NCBI GenBank assembly: GCA_963971425.1
Contig: OZ020515.1
Coordinates: forward strand, 35,227,856 to 35,291,855
Direction: 5' to 3'
Length of the DNA stretch: 64,000 nucleotides
Source: Bryoerythrophyllum caledonicum
Taxonomy: Eukaryota; Streptophyta; Bryopsida; Pottiales; Pottiaceae
Below are positions 1 to 11,522 of this stretch, piece after piece; the stretch's first letter is position 1; every line of letters begins with the position of its first letter. The notes beneath the pieces were generated by a model, which did no database searches, was not told where the DNA came from, and worked only from the letters and a program-made list of their open reading frames with translations. Both the position numbers and the translations under genes were made by a program.

Positions 1-540
1 TGCAGCTTCATTTCTCACGTGGAAGACTTGTGTTTCATACTTTTGGTGTGATAAGATACTTTTTCTGTGTTTAGATACTTTTTTGCGGTTAGTTACTTTT
101 GGAGTGCTTGATACCTTTAGTGCATGGGGCAACGGTTCGTAGCACCTAAGTAACTAGGTGGCAGTAATTTTTTAAAGGATGAGAAGGGAATGGAGCCATC
201 TCCAAACCTACGTTTAGAAAAAAGGAAGGAGGTAGCTTGTGGGCGGAAATGGGGGGAAAGTGCTTGTCTCCCCCCTTTCCAATTATGTATGATAGGTAGG
301 TGGCGCCCATGTGTTCCATGTGTCCACAAAATATGGTTTATAATTTAAAATCTACTAGTTGAGGTGGCATGTGCATATATGGGAGATGCCACATTCTTCC
401 AAAATTCTCTAAATAATGAATTATATATTGAAAATCCCAAATAAGGATAGTTTTTTTATTTTTAAAAATAAATTCTAATTTAGCCATCACCACATTAAAA
501 AAACCGCTAATGTGGGGTCAGATATGTGCTATAAAAATTG
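1..540. other. AT-rich stretch, no gene seen
   Basis: Open frames here are short and show no recognisable domain. I see no RNA gene. The stretch precedes the first copy of the dispersed GATAGGGTA motif. Confidence 0.4.
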
Positions 541-589
541 GATAGGGTATTGACAAGGGAGTTGTGATGGAGCTGTCAGTACCCTATCC
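541..589. repeat. Hairpin made of two inverted GATAGGGTA motifs
   Basis: GATAGGGTATTGACA at 541 is followed 17 bases later by its near-perfect reverse complement, CTGTCAGTACCCTATC at 573. The stem is about 15 bp with one mismatch. The same motif recurs singly at 2233, 2382, 2463, 2644 (plus) and 2838, 3771 (minus), so this may be a short foldback element or the joined ends of one. Confidence 0.7.
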
Positions 590-959
590 CGTACAATCTT
601 CATCCACGTTCAGTTTAATTGTAGAATATCACATATTAGGGTTCCTTGTTCACACACTACAACTTTAGGATTCTAAATTGAGGCTCTGCGGTTTATAATT
701 TGGGATTTTCATTATAATGCTCACTACCTTCATGTTAAATTTTAGTAAATGCAAAGTACTTCAAACTCGCTCTAAATATTTAAACCTACTTTTAAATAAA
801 AGATAAATTAATAATCTATATAAAGTATTCCATATTATTTTGAATACAGATTTTTCATTCAGTAGGTTTTTAAGTTTGAATAATAAAATCCATGTTCTTA
901 TAATTAATTTATTTCACTTCAATTTTTGGACACATTTTCATATACCAAAATTTAAATAG
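590..959. other. AT-rich spacer, no gene seen
   Basis: Very AT-rich DNA leading into the satellite array. No coding or RNA feature is visible. Confidence 0.4.
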
Positions 960-1755
960 AACTATTTATACTCTTATACGATTTTCGTTCAATCTTTTTT
1001 TCTTTTTCCCTTTGTCATTTTATTTTTCTTTTCTCCCTCCATTCACTTTGCTATAAAATTAAAATATAACTATTTATACTTTGACACGTATTTCGTTCAA
1101 TCTTTTTTTTCTTTTACTCTTTTTCCTTTTATTTTTCTTTTTTCCCTCCATTCACTTTGTTTTAAAATTCAAAGCAAACTAATTATACTCCTACACGTAT
1201 TTCTTTCAATCTTTTTTTTTGTTTTTTTTTTCCTTTTATTTTTCTTTTTTCCCTCTAATCACTATGTTTTAAAATTTAAAGCAAACTAATTATACTCCTA
1301 CACGTATTTCGTTCAATTTTTTTTTTCGTTTTTTTTTTCCTTTTGTTTTTCTTTTTTCCCTCCATTCACTATGTTTTAAAATTTAAAGCAAACTAATTAT
1401 ACTCCTACACGTATTTCGTTCAATCTTTTTTTTCGTTTTTTTTTCCTTTTATTTTTCTTTTTTCCCTCCATTCACTATGTTTTAAAATTTAAAGCAAACT
1501 AATTATACTCCTACACGTATTTCGTTCAATCTTTTTTTTCGTTTTTTTTTTCCTTTTATTTTATTTTTTCCCTCCATTCACTATGTTTTAAAATTTAAAG
1601 CAAACTAATTATACTCCTACACGTATTTCGTTCAATCTTTTTTTTCATTTTTTCATTTTCGTTTTTTTAAAATTTTTCCCTCCATTCACTTTGCTTATAA
1701 ATTTTAAGCAAACTATTTATACTCCTACACGTATTTCGTTCAATATTCTTTTGCA
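960..1755. repeat. Tandem satellite, unit about 107 bp, 7-8 copies
   Basis: The segment CTACACGTATTTCGTTCAAT recurs at about 1191, 1298, 1405, 1511, 1617 and 1725, with diverged copies near 1084 and 975. Spacing is 106-109 bp. Each unit also has a T-rich block, CCCTCCATTCACTATGTTTT, and a segment reading AAAGCAAACTAATTATACTC. The central units are nearly identical and the outer ones diverged, the usual pattern of local unequal exchange. There is no open frame. Confidence 0.93.
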
Positions 1756-2925
1756 TTCATTTTGTTAAACTGTTGGAAATTGTTGTACCATCCTGGACTA
1801 ATTGGGTGTATTAGAATAAAACATCATAGTTATAGGTTTTAAAAGAATTCTAAACAATTTTTTAAGTAGAGAAATATACTCGTTCAATTCCCTTCAATGC
1901 ACTTCAATGTTATTCAAAACTTCAAACAAATGCAACATTTTAATACCTAATTTGCTTACTACATCTCCATGGTGTTCTCCTTCAAGGAATGAGTTCCCTA
2001 AAAAAAGGGATTTCAATTTTTGAACAACATCCCCAAGTTCTCTTCTACATCTTTCTTTTTGGAGGAGTGTGGTGCACCTCAATACCATTGTGAGAGTCCA
2101 TTATTCTTTCAATCATCCATGCTTTCTTGAAGAGCACTCCAAGGTAATGTATGCTTTCTCTAACTTTGCTTTGTTTATTGCTTAAGTAGCTTCATTCTCC
2201 ACAAATATATCAAATTTTTTGCGGGTCTATATGATAGGGTATTGTCAGGTTTTAGGGTTCAACTTTGAACAATTTTTTGAATCTTTCCATACTAGGAGTA
2301 GTACAAACTTCATGGTTTGAACTATGTTTCATGGTCTATTGTTCTCAACGGATTCATCGTCTTAAATCTTCAATAAGTGTGGATAGGGTACTGTCTTTGC
2401 ATTGTGAGAATCCATTTATGCCTGCTTCAACCAATGGTCGTAGACTGCGACCATTATACTGAGATAGGGTACTGACAGAAGAATATGTAAAATGGCGGTC
2501 TTCCATGTTGTACATATTTTCTGTCGAGGTGTTTCAGGATTTCAATATGGAACAATTATGGGCCAAACAAGATCCTCCAAAGTCCTCCTTCTCTTGTAAG
2601 TACTGTAGGCAAAAAACAAACACACAAGTCCGATTAATTGACGGATAGGGTACTGATCAAGAAAAATGAAGCCAAAAAAAAAGCTGTGATGCCACAAATG
2701 CGGCATCACAGCACTAGAGTGGGAATGAGACGTACCAATGAGTGCTGAAGCAGAAAGAACGTCCGTGTTGTCCATATTGATGCTCTAAGAAATCAATTTT
2801 TCCACCTGTGATCAAACCCCAAACCGAGAATCTATCGCTGTCAATACCCTATCCCTTCAAACCCTAAACCGAAACCCGAACAGTAAACCGAATTGGACAG
2901 AAGAGCAGCAAATGCGATCCTCTCA
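1756..2925. other. No gene seen; several GATAGGGTA motifs
   Basis: Open frames are short and unrecognised. The notable content is four direct copies (2233, 2382, 2463, 2644) and one inverted copy (2838) of the 16-bp motif GATAGGGTACTGACAG. Confidence 0.4.
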
Positions 2926-3312
2926 ATGGCTCAAAATTGGCTCCACGCAGCAAATCCACCTAAAGACCAAATCCTAAAGAAGCTACAACCTCCACAAAAA
3001 GAAAATGCAATCCTCTTAGAACTCAACCACGAACTTCAGAGACAGATAAACAACAAGAGCGTGGAATCAATGACAAACTCCAAGAACTCAGGCGAAAATT
3101 CTCCAAAATCAGCAACCAAGCGCTCTCCGGAACCGCACTCGCGCAAGCGCTCCGATCTCCTCACAGACGGAGCTGGCAATCCTCGATCCTCGTCCTCACT
3201 GGAGTTCTACACAGGGAGCACAAACCCAAAGTCAGTCCCCCGACTATGCTCTCACACCGAGCCGACTCACAAGACGCCGGTCCATGCTCGCTATCCGTTG
3301 CGCGCGCTGTGA
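2926..3312 (+). CDS. Hypothetical short ORF, possibly an exon
   Basis: An open frame of about 128 codons begins at the ATG at 2926. The product is hydrophilic, rich in Asn, Ser, Lys and Pro, with a short helical N-terminal part (MAQNWLHAANPPKDQ) followed by a probably disordered tail. I do not recognise the family. It lies among repeated motifs and has no obvious partner exon, TATA box or poly(A) signal, so it may be a chance frame or a fragment. Confidence 0.2.
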   Translation: MAQNWLHAANPPKDQILKKLQPPQKENAILLELNHELQRQINNKSVESMTNSKNSGENSPKSATKRSPEPHSRKRSDLLTDGAGNPRSSSSLEFYTGSTNPKSVPRLCSHTEPTHKTPVHARYPLRAL

Positions 3313-3539
3313 GATACTTCGACACCACGCTTGACTCAGCCACCCCACAACCTGGATCCGACCCTTGAGGTTTGTGTGCACTTGCTCTTCCACAACAATA
3401 CTGTGGCGGAAGATCACAGAAGATGTCACGACCCTAAAACCTTGAATCTGTGATGAACAACACCACAAGAATGATCTCGAGACACACTACACGGACGTGT
3501 GAGAGACAGTTTCTCTTCAAGGTTTTCGGAGTTCTACAC

Positions 3540-3728
3540 AAGGAGAGTGAGAGGGCACCAGCAAGAGTGTATCTCAAGAGCAGGGAGAGCGAGAGAGCAG
3601 CAGCAATAGCAAATCCTTTCTACACAGGGAGAGCGATGGAGCACCAGAAAGTGGATCTCACCGAGCAAGGAGAGCGAGAGAGCAGCAACCAGAGCCACCC
3701 TCACCGAGCAGGGAGAGCGAGAGAATGA
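3540..3728 (+). repeat. Degenerate purine-rich tandem repeat
   Basis: The unit GGGAGAGCGAGAGAGCAGCA and close variants occur about five times between 3540 and 3728, separated by less conserved spacers that include 'CTCACCGAGCA'. It can be read as a Glu/Arg/Ser-rich peptide but looks like simple-repeat expansion. Confidence 0.6.
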
Positions 3729-3907
3729 GGGAGGGTTGGTGAACGAAGAGGGAGGGTTTGGGTTCAGGCCCTGTCAATACCCTATCCATCGGTTCGGTAA
3801 AACCTAGGTTCGGGATCTACGGGGCGACAGTGAGAGGGATTCATCCTCGTCGACTTCATCCCAAAGGTAGGTGCTGCGAACGCTTACGCTAGTGCATGTA
3901 TGAAACA

Positions 3908-4745
3908 AGAACTTTGGTCTCCAAGAAAAAGAGGGCTAGAGTGAATAAAGTGTACGTTTGTTCTACCACTAAATTAATGTCCACCAGATATAGGTTTAGT
4001 AGTATGGAACTACTCCCTCCTCCCGAGGATGGACACTATAACCAATAACCAGTAACCAGTAACCAGTTAACCAAAGATTTGAGGACAAAAAAAAGCCACA
4101 GGGCTTAGAACAAAGAGAATAAGAATAGAGGTTCAGTGTGTGCGTTTTAGAGGCTTTAAAGGGTATCATTTAGCTCGGGAAGAGGTTGGTTATTTTCAAT
4201 TTTTTGCTTGTGAAGGAGAATGGACATCGCATGTTGGATAGCGATGGTGTTAATTTTTGTAAATGTCTTTTTAATTGGATTAATGGGGATATTAAATGTT
4301 TTTTTGAGACATTTCATAAAGGGGATAAAGGTAGTAGCTTTAGATCCACCGGCAATGACAATGAAGAGGTCAACTTTCCATCCAATAGTTGTAATGCCAT
4401 TAATATGTGGTTGGTATTTGTAAGTTTTATTTGCAATTGCTTCTGGGGAAAATCTATCATTACAATATTTGAGTTCGATAAATTGAATAGTAACGCTTGT
4501 ATTAATGTGATCTGGTGGTGGGGCTATATATTGTAGTCCTTTGACGCATAGTATGTCTGGTTTTAATCTGGCATTACAGTGACATCTTTAGGTTCCACAT
4601 GTGCATGGAAGTAGCCATGAGGGGACCGTGTTTTCTTGTAGGTTATTGTTGAAGGTTCCTACGTTCATCAGTATAAAGCATCGGGATTTGTTTGAGGATA
4701 CAATTAGTTTCTGGATTTTCCATACCGCTTTGTTGTGACTTTAGT
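3908..4745 (-). mobile_element. 5'-truncated LINE copy 1 (3' end only)
   Basis: This minus-strand block aligns by eye with the 3' portion of the LINE at 7352-13853, from about 'CCATACCGCTTTGTTGTGAC' at 4726 to the 3' untranslated tail. The tail keeps the landmarks seen in all three copies: GTGAATAAAGTG at 3941, a block ending 'GGATGGACACTATA' near 4025, and AAGAAC at the terminus. It encodes a decayed piece of the C-terminal region, including the PD-(D/E)XK-like segment. 5' truncation is typical of target-primed reverse transcription. Confidence 0.85.
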
Positions 4746-5943
4746 GTATAAAGAGATTATTTGGTGTATTGATAATGTTCTTTTAGTGTGATTTTGTATA
4801 GTCACCGAGAGTTTTTAGACTCTCCAAAATGTTTTTGTGACAAGTGGAATAATTGTTATATATGAAATGAATCAACATTTTTAAAGAGTTTAAGATCAAA
4901 ACAATGTCCGAGTAGAAATGAGCTATTGGATTGTGATTTGCAGCTTTTGTTTTGTATCAAATATTACACGTAGGTTCATACTATATCAATGAGGGGACGT
5001 ATAGGGTTGAACATCAAACTGTGAACTTCAACATATTTATATAATGTGTTTCTATACTTGTGAGCAATTTGAATAAACTTTTCAGACAAAGTACATTGAC
5101 CATGTCCTTGTAGGGTAGGAGGAAACTATTTTGTACTCTTCAAATACTATATCTTACAATCCGCAAGGTCAAAGTTTACAACATGTTTTGAGTGTCTTCT
5201 TGCATTAGTAATCTTCAAGATCCTATAGTTGAAAATAGAAAAACGTTGTTTAAATTAGTCTCATAAAATTTCATCTTAGAGGGACAACTTTGAAGTGGTT
5301 TTAATGAAACCTAGTTGGGGTCCATTAAGGACTAATGCATATTTTAGAAACACATGACTTTCAATAACCCTTTGGTAACAAGGCAACCAGTATTGGTTGC
5401 CTGCCCCATGAAAACATCAAGATCCACCTATTCCAATGTGTTGATCATGCCACAAAAATTACAGGTGATCCGCTTTTTGCTGTAGGAAGCATTGTTTGAA
5501 TCGGCTCTGGGTTTAACGATCCACTTTTGCCACAAATTACATCAACGCGCCTACTTTTGAGCAATATATGGTGGAAAAAGACAAGAGGTTAGAAGGACTA
5601 GCAGACTAGTCAGCGTTCGAGGATTGCCAACACACTTTGTGTTTGCGCAGGAATGTATCTTCAATTGTCAATGTGTCTGCAACTGCCCAACATTGATGTA
5701 ATTGCACATCATGTCTGCGATTGCACACCGTGTGTGCAATTTTGAACATGGGGCTCCAATTGGAAAGACCCTGCATGTGGCTCTAATAAGATTTGCCTAA
5801 ACGTCGCCTAAACCTAGTCGTTGTGCACACCCCCGTAATTTTTTGTACTCATCCCAATCACAGTCGTGCTTCCCTGAATTGCACACCGTGTCTAGTTGCC
5901 ATAGAATGCAAGCGTCCAGAGAGTAGTGCCAATTCAAAAATAA
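4746..5943. other. No gene seen between LINE tail and CACTA element
   Basis: Only short open frames are present. Around 5600-5780 there are scattered repeats of a phrase like ATTGCACACCGTGT, but no ordered array. The TAA at 5941-5943 is the left target duplication of the next element. Confidence 0.4.
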
Positions 5944-7224
5944 CACTACAAGAAAACCAGCCCAATGTGACTGGATGTGACTAAGCATGTCACCTCAGTC
6001 ATTGGTTTAGTCTAAAATCAGTCCTAAGAGGGTCCAGTCATGCACTAGTCATATATGTAGTCATATTTTTGAGGACCTGGGTGGGAACGGCTACGGGAAC
6101 GGGACATATGTTCTCCTGCCCGGTTCCCAGAGTCATGCTCTGAGTGCTTACTATGTGTAGCCATAGTAATGTAGTCATATGGTAAGGGTAATTGGTTTAT
6201 GTATGACTTATTGTAGTAAGAGAGTTGGTTTGGGTGACTACACGCAGTCATGTAGTAAATAACCTGACTAGTAGTACTCATATAATAATATATGAGAGCA
6301 TACATTTGAAACATGTAATCACATTTATCCCATATTCTTTGCGAACAAGTCACATATTCTCTCTTATTTAGAGATGCTTCTTCCTTGTGTACTTTCAAGC
6401 AATTTGGGAGAGGGGATGGCAGACATAGAAGGTTTGGAAGTTGGGGTGCTTGTTGGGTGCTAGTTTGCTACAGTTGAGGCTTACAATACTTGATTCAGCA
6501 TCTTTCAGGCACATCAATCAGGGTCAACAACCAGGCACAGGTATTATATGGAGCTTTTTCCTTTTTTCTTTAATCTTTAAAAATCTCACTACAATTCGTC
6601 ATAGCATTCAGAAGCTATTTCAATATTCGTGACTATGGGTAGTCTAATAGAAGTGACTCCAAAGAGTCCAATTCTCCAAACTCAATGTATGACTCAATGC
6701 GTGCAAGATCTCATTACTATGCGCAGTGATAAAACCAATCATGTATTAACTGATACCTCACTACATTTAGTCATACCATTTGGAAGCTATTTGAGTATTT
6801 GTGACTAGGGTTTGCCAAATAGATGTGACTCCAAAGAGTCACGTTCTCCCAACTCAATGAATGACTCAATTTAGTCACCATCTCACTACTATGCGTAGTG
6901 ATAAAACCAGTATTATGTTGACTTATACCTCACTAGAAATAGTCATTCATTCAGTCACTATTTACATATTGATGACTACGTGTAGTCATACAAATATGAC
7001 TATATAGAGTCATATGGACCCAAGTCCCACTGCAAGTCCCGTTTTGAGGTCCCAAAACACTGTAGGAACGCTGTATTGGGAACAAGAAGTGTCCGATATG
7101 ACCTCCAGTCAGATTGTCCGAAGCGACTAAGTCAAAATGACTAGAAACAGTGCTAGTCACATTTTGGTTTATGCCCAATTGTAGTCATAAAACCTAGTCA
7201 CATTGGGCTGGTTTTCTTGTAGTG
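5944..7224. mobile_element. Non-autonomous CACTA (En/Spm) transposon, complete
   Basis: The left end starts CACTACAAGAAAACC and the right end is its exact reverse complement; the inverted match runs about 29 bp. TAA stands directly outside both ends (5941-5943 and 7225-7227), the 3-bp target duplication expected of CACTA elements. Many short subterminal repeats of the AGTCATA / AGTCACAT type lie in both orientations inside each end, another CACTA trait. No transposase-like frame is present in 1,281 bp, so it must move, if at all, by a transposase supplied from elsewhere. Perfect ends suggest fairly recent insertion. Confidence 0.95.
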
Positions 7225-7348
7225 TAATGAGATAGATTCTAGGCTTCTCAAGAATAAAGGACCGGATTTGTCAGAAGTGGGGTCATTGCAATTTCCTCTG
7301 TCATTGCTAAAGGATTCAAAAGGTTCCCTACTATAATAATTCAAGCCA

Positions 7349-7414
7349 AGAAGAAGAACACCGGTTTCCAAAAGAAGAAGAAGAAAAAGAAGAAGAAGAA
7401 GAAGAAGAAGAAGA
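7349..7414. repeat. (GAA)n microsatellite in LINE 3' tail
   Basis: An AAG/GAA run of about 20 units, briefly interrupted, sits in the 3' tail of the LINE (TTC on the element's strand). The other two LINE tails lack it, so it expanded in this copy. Confidence 0.9.
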
Positions 7415-7681
7415 ACGCCGATTTCCGAAGGAGGCCGGTGTGAATAAAATGTCTGTTCGTTCCACTACTAAGACCATGCCCACAGGACAAGGAATTAGTG
7501 AGCTGGAACTACTTCCCTCTCTCGAGGGTAGACACTATGTAACAAGAAACCAAAGAACCACAAGTCAACCAACCAACCAACCAATCACAAACCAAGCAAC
7601 TAGCCAACGAACTAACGACAAACCAAGCAAGTAGTCAAAAACCTTAAAACCAACTAGTCATGAAATCAAGGCGGGGAGAAT

Positions 7682-8992
7682 TTAGGGGGGGTCCTGTGTA
7701 TCAGGGAGGGCTTGGTTGTTTTCGATTTTGCGTTTATGTAGAAGAATGGACATGGCATGTTGGATAGCTATGGTGTTAATGTTTTTAAAGGATGTTTTAA
7801 TTGTTTCAATGGGTATCTTGAAGGTGTCTTCTAGAGTTTTCATAGATGGGATAAAGGTGGTGGCCCGAGCGTCGGATGTGATTACCATAAGGGGGTCGAC
7901 ATTCCATCCGAGGGCGATGATGTCGTCAATAAGGGGTTGGTATTTGTCTATTTTGTTTTGGATTGTTACCGGGGAAAATCTATCGTTGCAATATGTGAAT
8001 TCAATGAATTGAATGGTGTAGTCTTGGTTGACGTTATCGGGTGGTGGGTCATTGTATGGTAAACCTTTGACACAAAGGATGTCCGGTTTGAGCCTAGCGT
8101 TGCAATGACATCTTTGGGACGTACATGAGCATGGGAGTAGCCACGGAGGGACCGTATTTTCTTGTGGATTGTTATTAAAAGTGCCGGCGTTCATTAGTAT
8201 AAAACATCTCGATTTATTGTAGGAGGTGATTAGTTTTCGGACTTCCCATACCGCTTTGTTATGTCTTTTAACAATTAGGGAGTGTATGTGGTGGTTTTGG
8301 CATTTGAGTAGAACATGTAGCCATATGTCGGGGTCCGTTGAGGGGCATATGGAGCATGTTATGGATGGAAATCTTTCTATTCCAAAGAAGAGTTGTTTAC
8401 GGGCGTTTCCCATGTATTGACCGGTACGGAATTTGATAAGGCATGTTATTTGTGAATCGGTGATGATGGGGTTTTTCCAAAAGTTTGTAGAGAGTTCATT
8501 GTCTATGTCATTGTTGTTAGTCCACTTTTCTATGTTAGGAAAGTTGTCTGTGATTGTGTCAAGATTGTTATGTAGGTCTTGTTTTTTGAGGTATTTGCTC
8601 AGGAATCTGACCGGGCCTTTATCGGGGGTGTCTTCTTTAGAGGGCCAATCTTCTTTTTGGAAATAGTAAGGGGTGGCGTGGGCGTGTTCATGTGGGTCTT
8701 TGGCATTTTTATGTGATTTTTCTCTTCCTTCTTTTGCAAGTTTATCCGCTTGTTCATTGCCATCAATATTAGCATGGGCTCGGACTTTGTGGAGGGTTGT
8801 GATTTGTTCTCTTTTTAGTATCATTTGGACCATTGATTCTAGTATGATTCGGTCGGGGTGACTATTATGGAGGGTAGGATGTGTTATTTGGATGTTTAAT
8901 AAATATAGTGCGTTAATGCAATCTGTAAATATGTGCACCGGTTCATTGTTGTATTTTGTTGAGACGATTTCTAGTGTTTTGTAGATGGCCAT
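7682..8992 (-). pseudogene. LINE RNase H, zinc finger and PD-(D/E)XK-like domain
   Basis: In a 436-residue minus-strand frame: 'VHIFTDCINALYLLN' (RNase H second Asp block) and 'VRAHANIDGNEQADKLAKEG' (the HxxxxGNExAD block), then a zinc finger 'CSICPSTDPDIWLHVLLKC' (C-x2-C-H-C spacing), then 'RLKPDILCVKGLPY' and 'IQFIEFTYCNDRFSP' followed by a KIDKY helix. The last part has the PD...(E)xT shape of restriction-like endonucleases found in R2 and Dualen LINEs; the canonical Lys of the motif is not obvious. The frame itself is intact to its stop near the 3' tail. Confidence 0.75.
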
Positions 8993-9112
8993 TAGTTCTG
9001 CTCTGAGGATATTTTGCAGTCCATGTAGTCTTTTGGCTAGTTTGATTTCTTTCGTAGCATTGTATATTCCATAACCGGCTTTTTCTCTGCGCCAAGATCC
9101 CGGGCTAATTTG

Positions 9113-9985
9113 TTATGGCGGTTTAAAGGAGCCATCAGTATAATAGCTATATTCGGGGTTAAATTTAGGTGGGGTGTTAGTTTGATACTCCGAGAGGGGT
9201 GGGGGTGTTAAGGTGTAGTTTAGTGTATTGTTATTGTAGTGTAGTTTTGACCATTTTTTGCTTCTGTTGACGGGTGTTTGCATTGGCGTTGGTGGGGCCA
9301 ATTTTGTGAGTATCCGATGTACGTTTAGAGTCTTTGCTATGGAGGAGAGTTCTTCTAGTTGTTCTTGCGTGCCTAGAGTATGATTTTGGTGGTGGATGCA
9401 TATTATTTGTAGAGTGGATGATTCAATTCTGGGTTTTTTTAGATCTAGTGGGATGGTGGGTTCTTCATATGTTATTGAATCCGCTTCGAATATTGTGATG
9501 ATGTGTGTATCGGGAAAGGGGCCCGAGTGTGGATTATGATTTTGGTACCAGTTTTTGTCTAGGGTTATGATTAGGGTAGAGGTGTGGTTTGGGTCATGTT
9601 TGGCCACGAGGCGGGCCCAATGTAAAGCTTGTTGTGTTTCTTCTTCATTGTGTGGGTGGGCCATACCATTACCTATCCATTTGTGGTCAAAGGCTTTGCC
9701 TAGTGATCCGAATATTTTATCTCTTTCAAAGGGGGAGTAAAATTTGTTGAGTTTGGTGGAGCATGTGACGGGGGAGGAGAAATATGAATGTTGGATGTTG
9801 AATGTGGAGATTAGTGAATTAAGTATAGGTATGGGTAGTGTATATTGTGTAAGTTTAAGGGGGTTATTGTTTGGTAATCTACATTTGTATCTTTGGTATA
9901 GCCAAATGACTTCGGTTTCGAACGGTTGGGTTGTTGGTTCAATGTTTGTAGGGGTTTGTAGTTTAGTATTGTATTGGTTCCACAA
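9113..9985 (-). pseudogene. LINE region with methyltransferase-like segment and RNase H start
   Basis: The last residues, SYYTDGSFKPP, are the first RNase H block with its catalytic Asp; the domain continues in the next frame after a break. Upstream, FGSLGKAFDHKWIGNGMAHP followed by 'STLIITLDKNWYQNH' resembles the layout of PCIF1-type adenine methyltransferases (an FGSxGxxF block, then NPPF, then a strand ending in a PxW-like turn). The NPPF motif is not conserved here. The resemblance is by eye only and may be chance. Confidence 0.5.
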
Positions 9986-10168
9986 CCATGTGAGCCTAGT
10001 GATTGGGATGATAAAGAGATGCCTTCCATCTTCTTCGTATAAGTGTGCTTGGTCTTTGTCAATTTTTATTGTGTTAGATGAGGTAAGAGTGTCTTTTTTG
10101 GGGTTGCATTCCGTTGTGTAGATGTTTAGTAGGGGGATTATTGTGGGTGGGGTGACGGACCTTGTGTC

Positions 10169-11314
10169 TTAGGGTTGGTTTTGTGGGTGGTGAACTTGGA
10201 TAATTTCGGTGTAGAATTTGTGTTGAGTTCTTTGATAATATTGTGTCAATTTATTTGTGTTATGTGAAATGGTGTTTTGGTTGTGTCTTGGGAAGAGGTT
10301 TCTTTGGTGGAGCCATTTGTTGTAAGTGTGGTTATTGTGAGTCCATTGGCATAGATATCTAGTGTAATTGTTTTCTATTTGGTTTTTATCTATTTTTTCC
10401 TTGTATTCGTGGTGTATGATGTTGTTAATGGGATAGGTGGTGGGGTTTTTGAGGATGTGGTTTGGGGGGTGGGGGTGGTGTGGGTGGGAGTGGGGAGGGT
10501 GGATCGATTGTGTGGTGATATTTCTTGGGGTGATGTCATTGTTTATAGTGATGAATGGGTCTCTAATTGTATGAGAGTATGTATGTGTATTGGTATGTGT
10601 ATTGGGTGGGGGGGGATATATTGGGTGACAAAAGAGGTGTCGTGCAATTTTTAGGGCACTTTTAATAAGTTTTGATGGGGTGAAGTGGTAGGTTTTAAAT
10701 TCTTCATTGTTCATGATGTGTGTTCCGTTGGGTAGGGAGATTTGTTTTAGTTCGTAGATATTTTTTGTTAGGAGTTTTTGTAATAACTTTTGAGATAATT
10801 GTGTGTTGAGTGTATTATGGTTTTGTGTTTCAAGAGTCCAGGCTTTTTCTAGTGTTGTTGGTTCTGTAAGAAAGTTGGGGAGAGTGCTTTTTAGGTGGAC
10901 TTTTGTTACGTGTTTTAGTAAGAAGAAGGTACGTGTTATTGGTGATCTTGTACAATTTGTCTTTTTTATTCTAGGTATGTTTTCTGCCCCCCCATATTGT
11001 GCGAGGATGTGATGTGTTAGGCCTTTGTATATTTTCCCAAGTCTGCCACTGTCATTTAGAGCGTTCTCGAGTTGTTCTCCTCTGCATCTAAGGTATGCGT
11101 TTTTTAGTGAGAAGGCATCTAGTCCAAAGAGGTTGTGTGGTAGTTGGGTAATTATGTTAGACATACATTTTGGCATGCCGCATACGGTTTTTTCCGTGGT
11201 AGTTATTTTTTGGTCCAGTTTTTTGATGGCAGGCATTGAGTATGGTACCGCGTAGAAGGTGTATGCCACGCCCGGTCTTAAAACTGTGTCGATCATTTTT
11301 ATTTTTTGTTTCAT
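10169..11314 (-). pseudogene. LINE post-RT region, possible chromo-like segment
   Basis: The frame follows the RT and starts with VAYTFYAVPYSMPAIKKLD, which resembles the thumb/connection region of non-LTR enzymes. A His/Pro-rich low-complexity stretch (10430-10620) is G-rich on the plus strand. Near the C-terminus, TRYLCQWTHNNHTYNKWLHQ has the spacing of a chromodomain ('YLVKW...TWEP'), but the match is weak by eye. Function beyond RT support is unknown. Confidence 0.55.
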
Positions 11315-11522
11315 AGTGGCCGGACAAGGTACTAGTTCTTTGCATTGTTTGATTAATTTTGTGGTGGTGGCATGAATTTGGGTTTTCCATTATAGGGAGG
11401 GGACGAGACTTATTCCTAGATATGTGTATGGTTCGTTTTGGTGTAGAACAGGTATTTGTTGGTTTCGGTAATTAATGTTAGAGGTTTGTATTAGGGCTTT
11501 GAATGCGGTGGGATTTGTTTTT

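Noticed and set aside
10379..11255. Plus-strand frames opposite the LINE
   Set aside because: Shadows of minus-strand LINE coding sequence, low-complexity Gly/Val composition.
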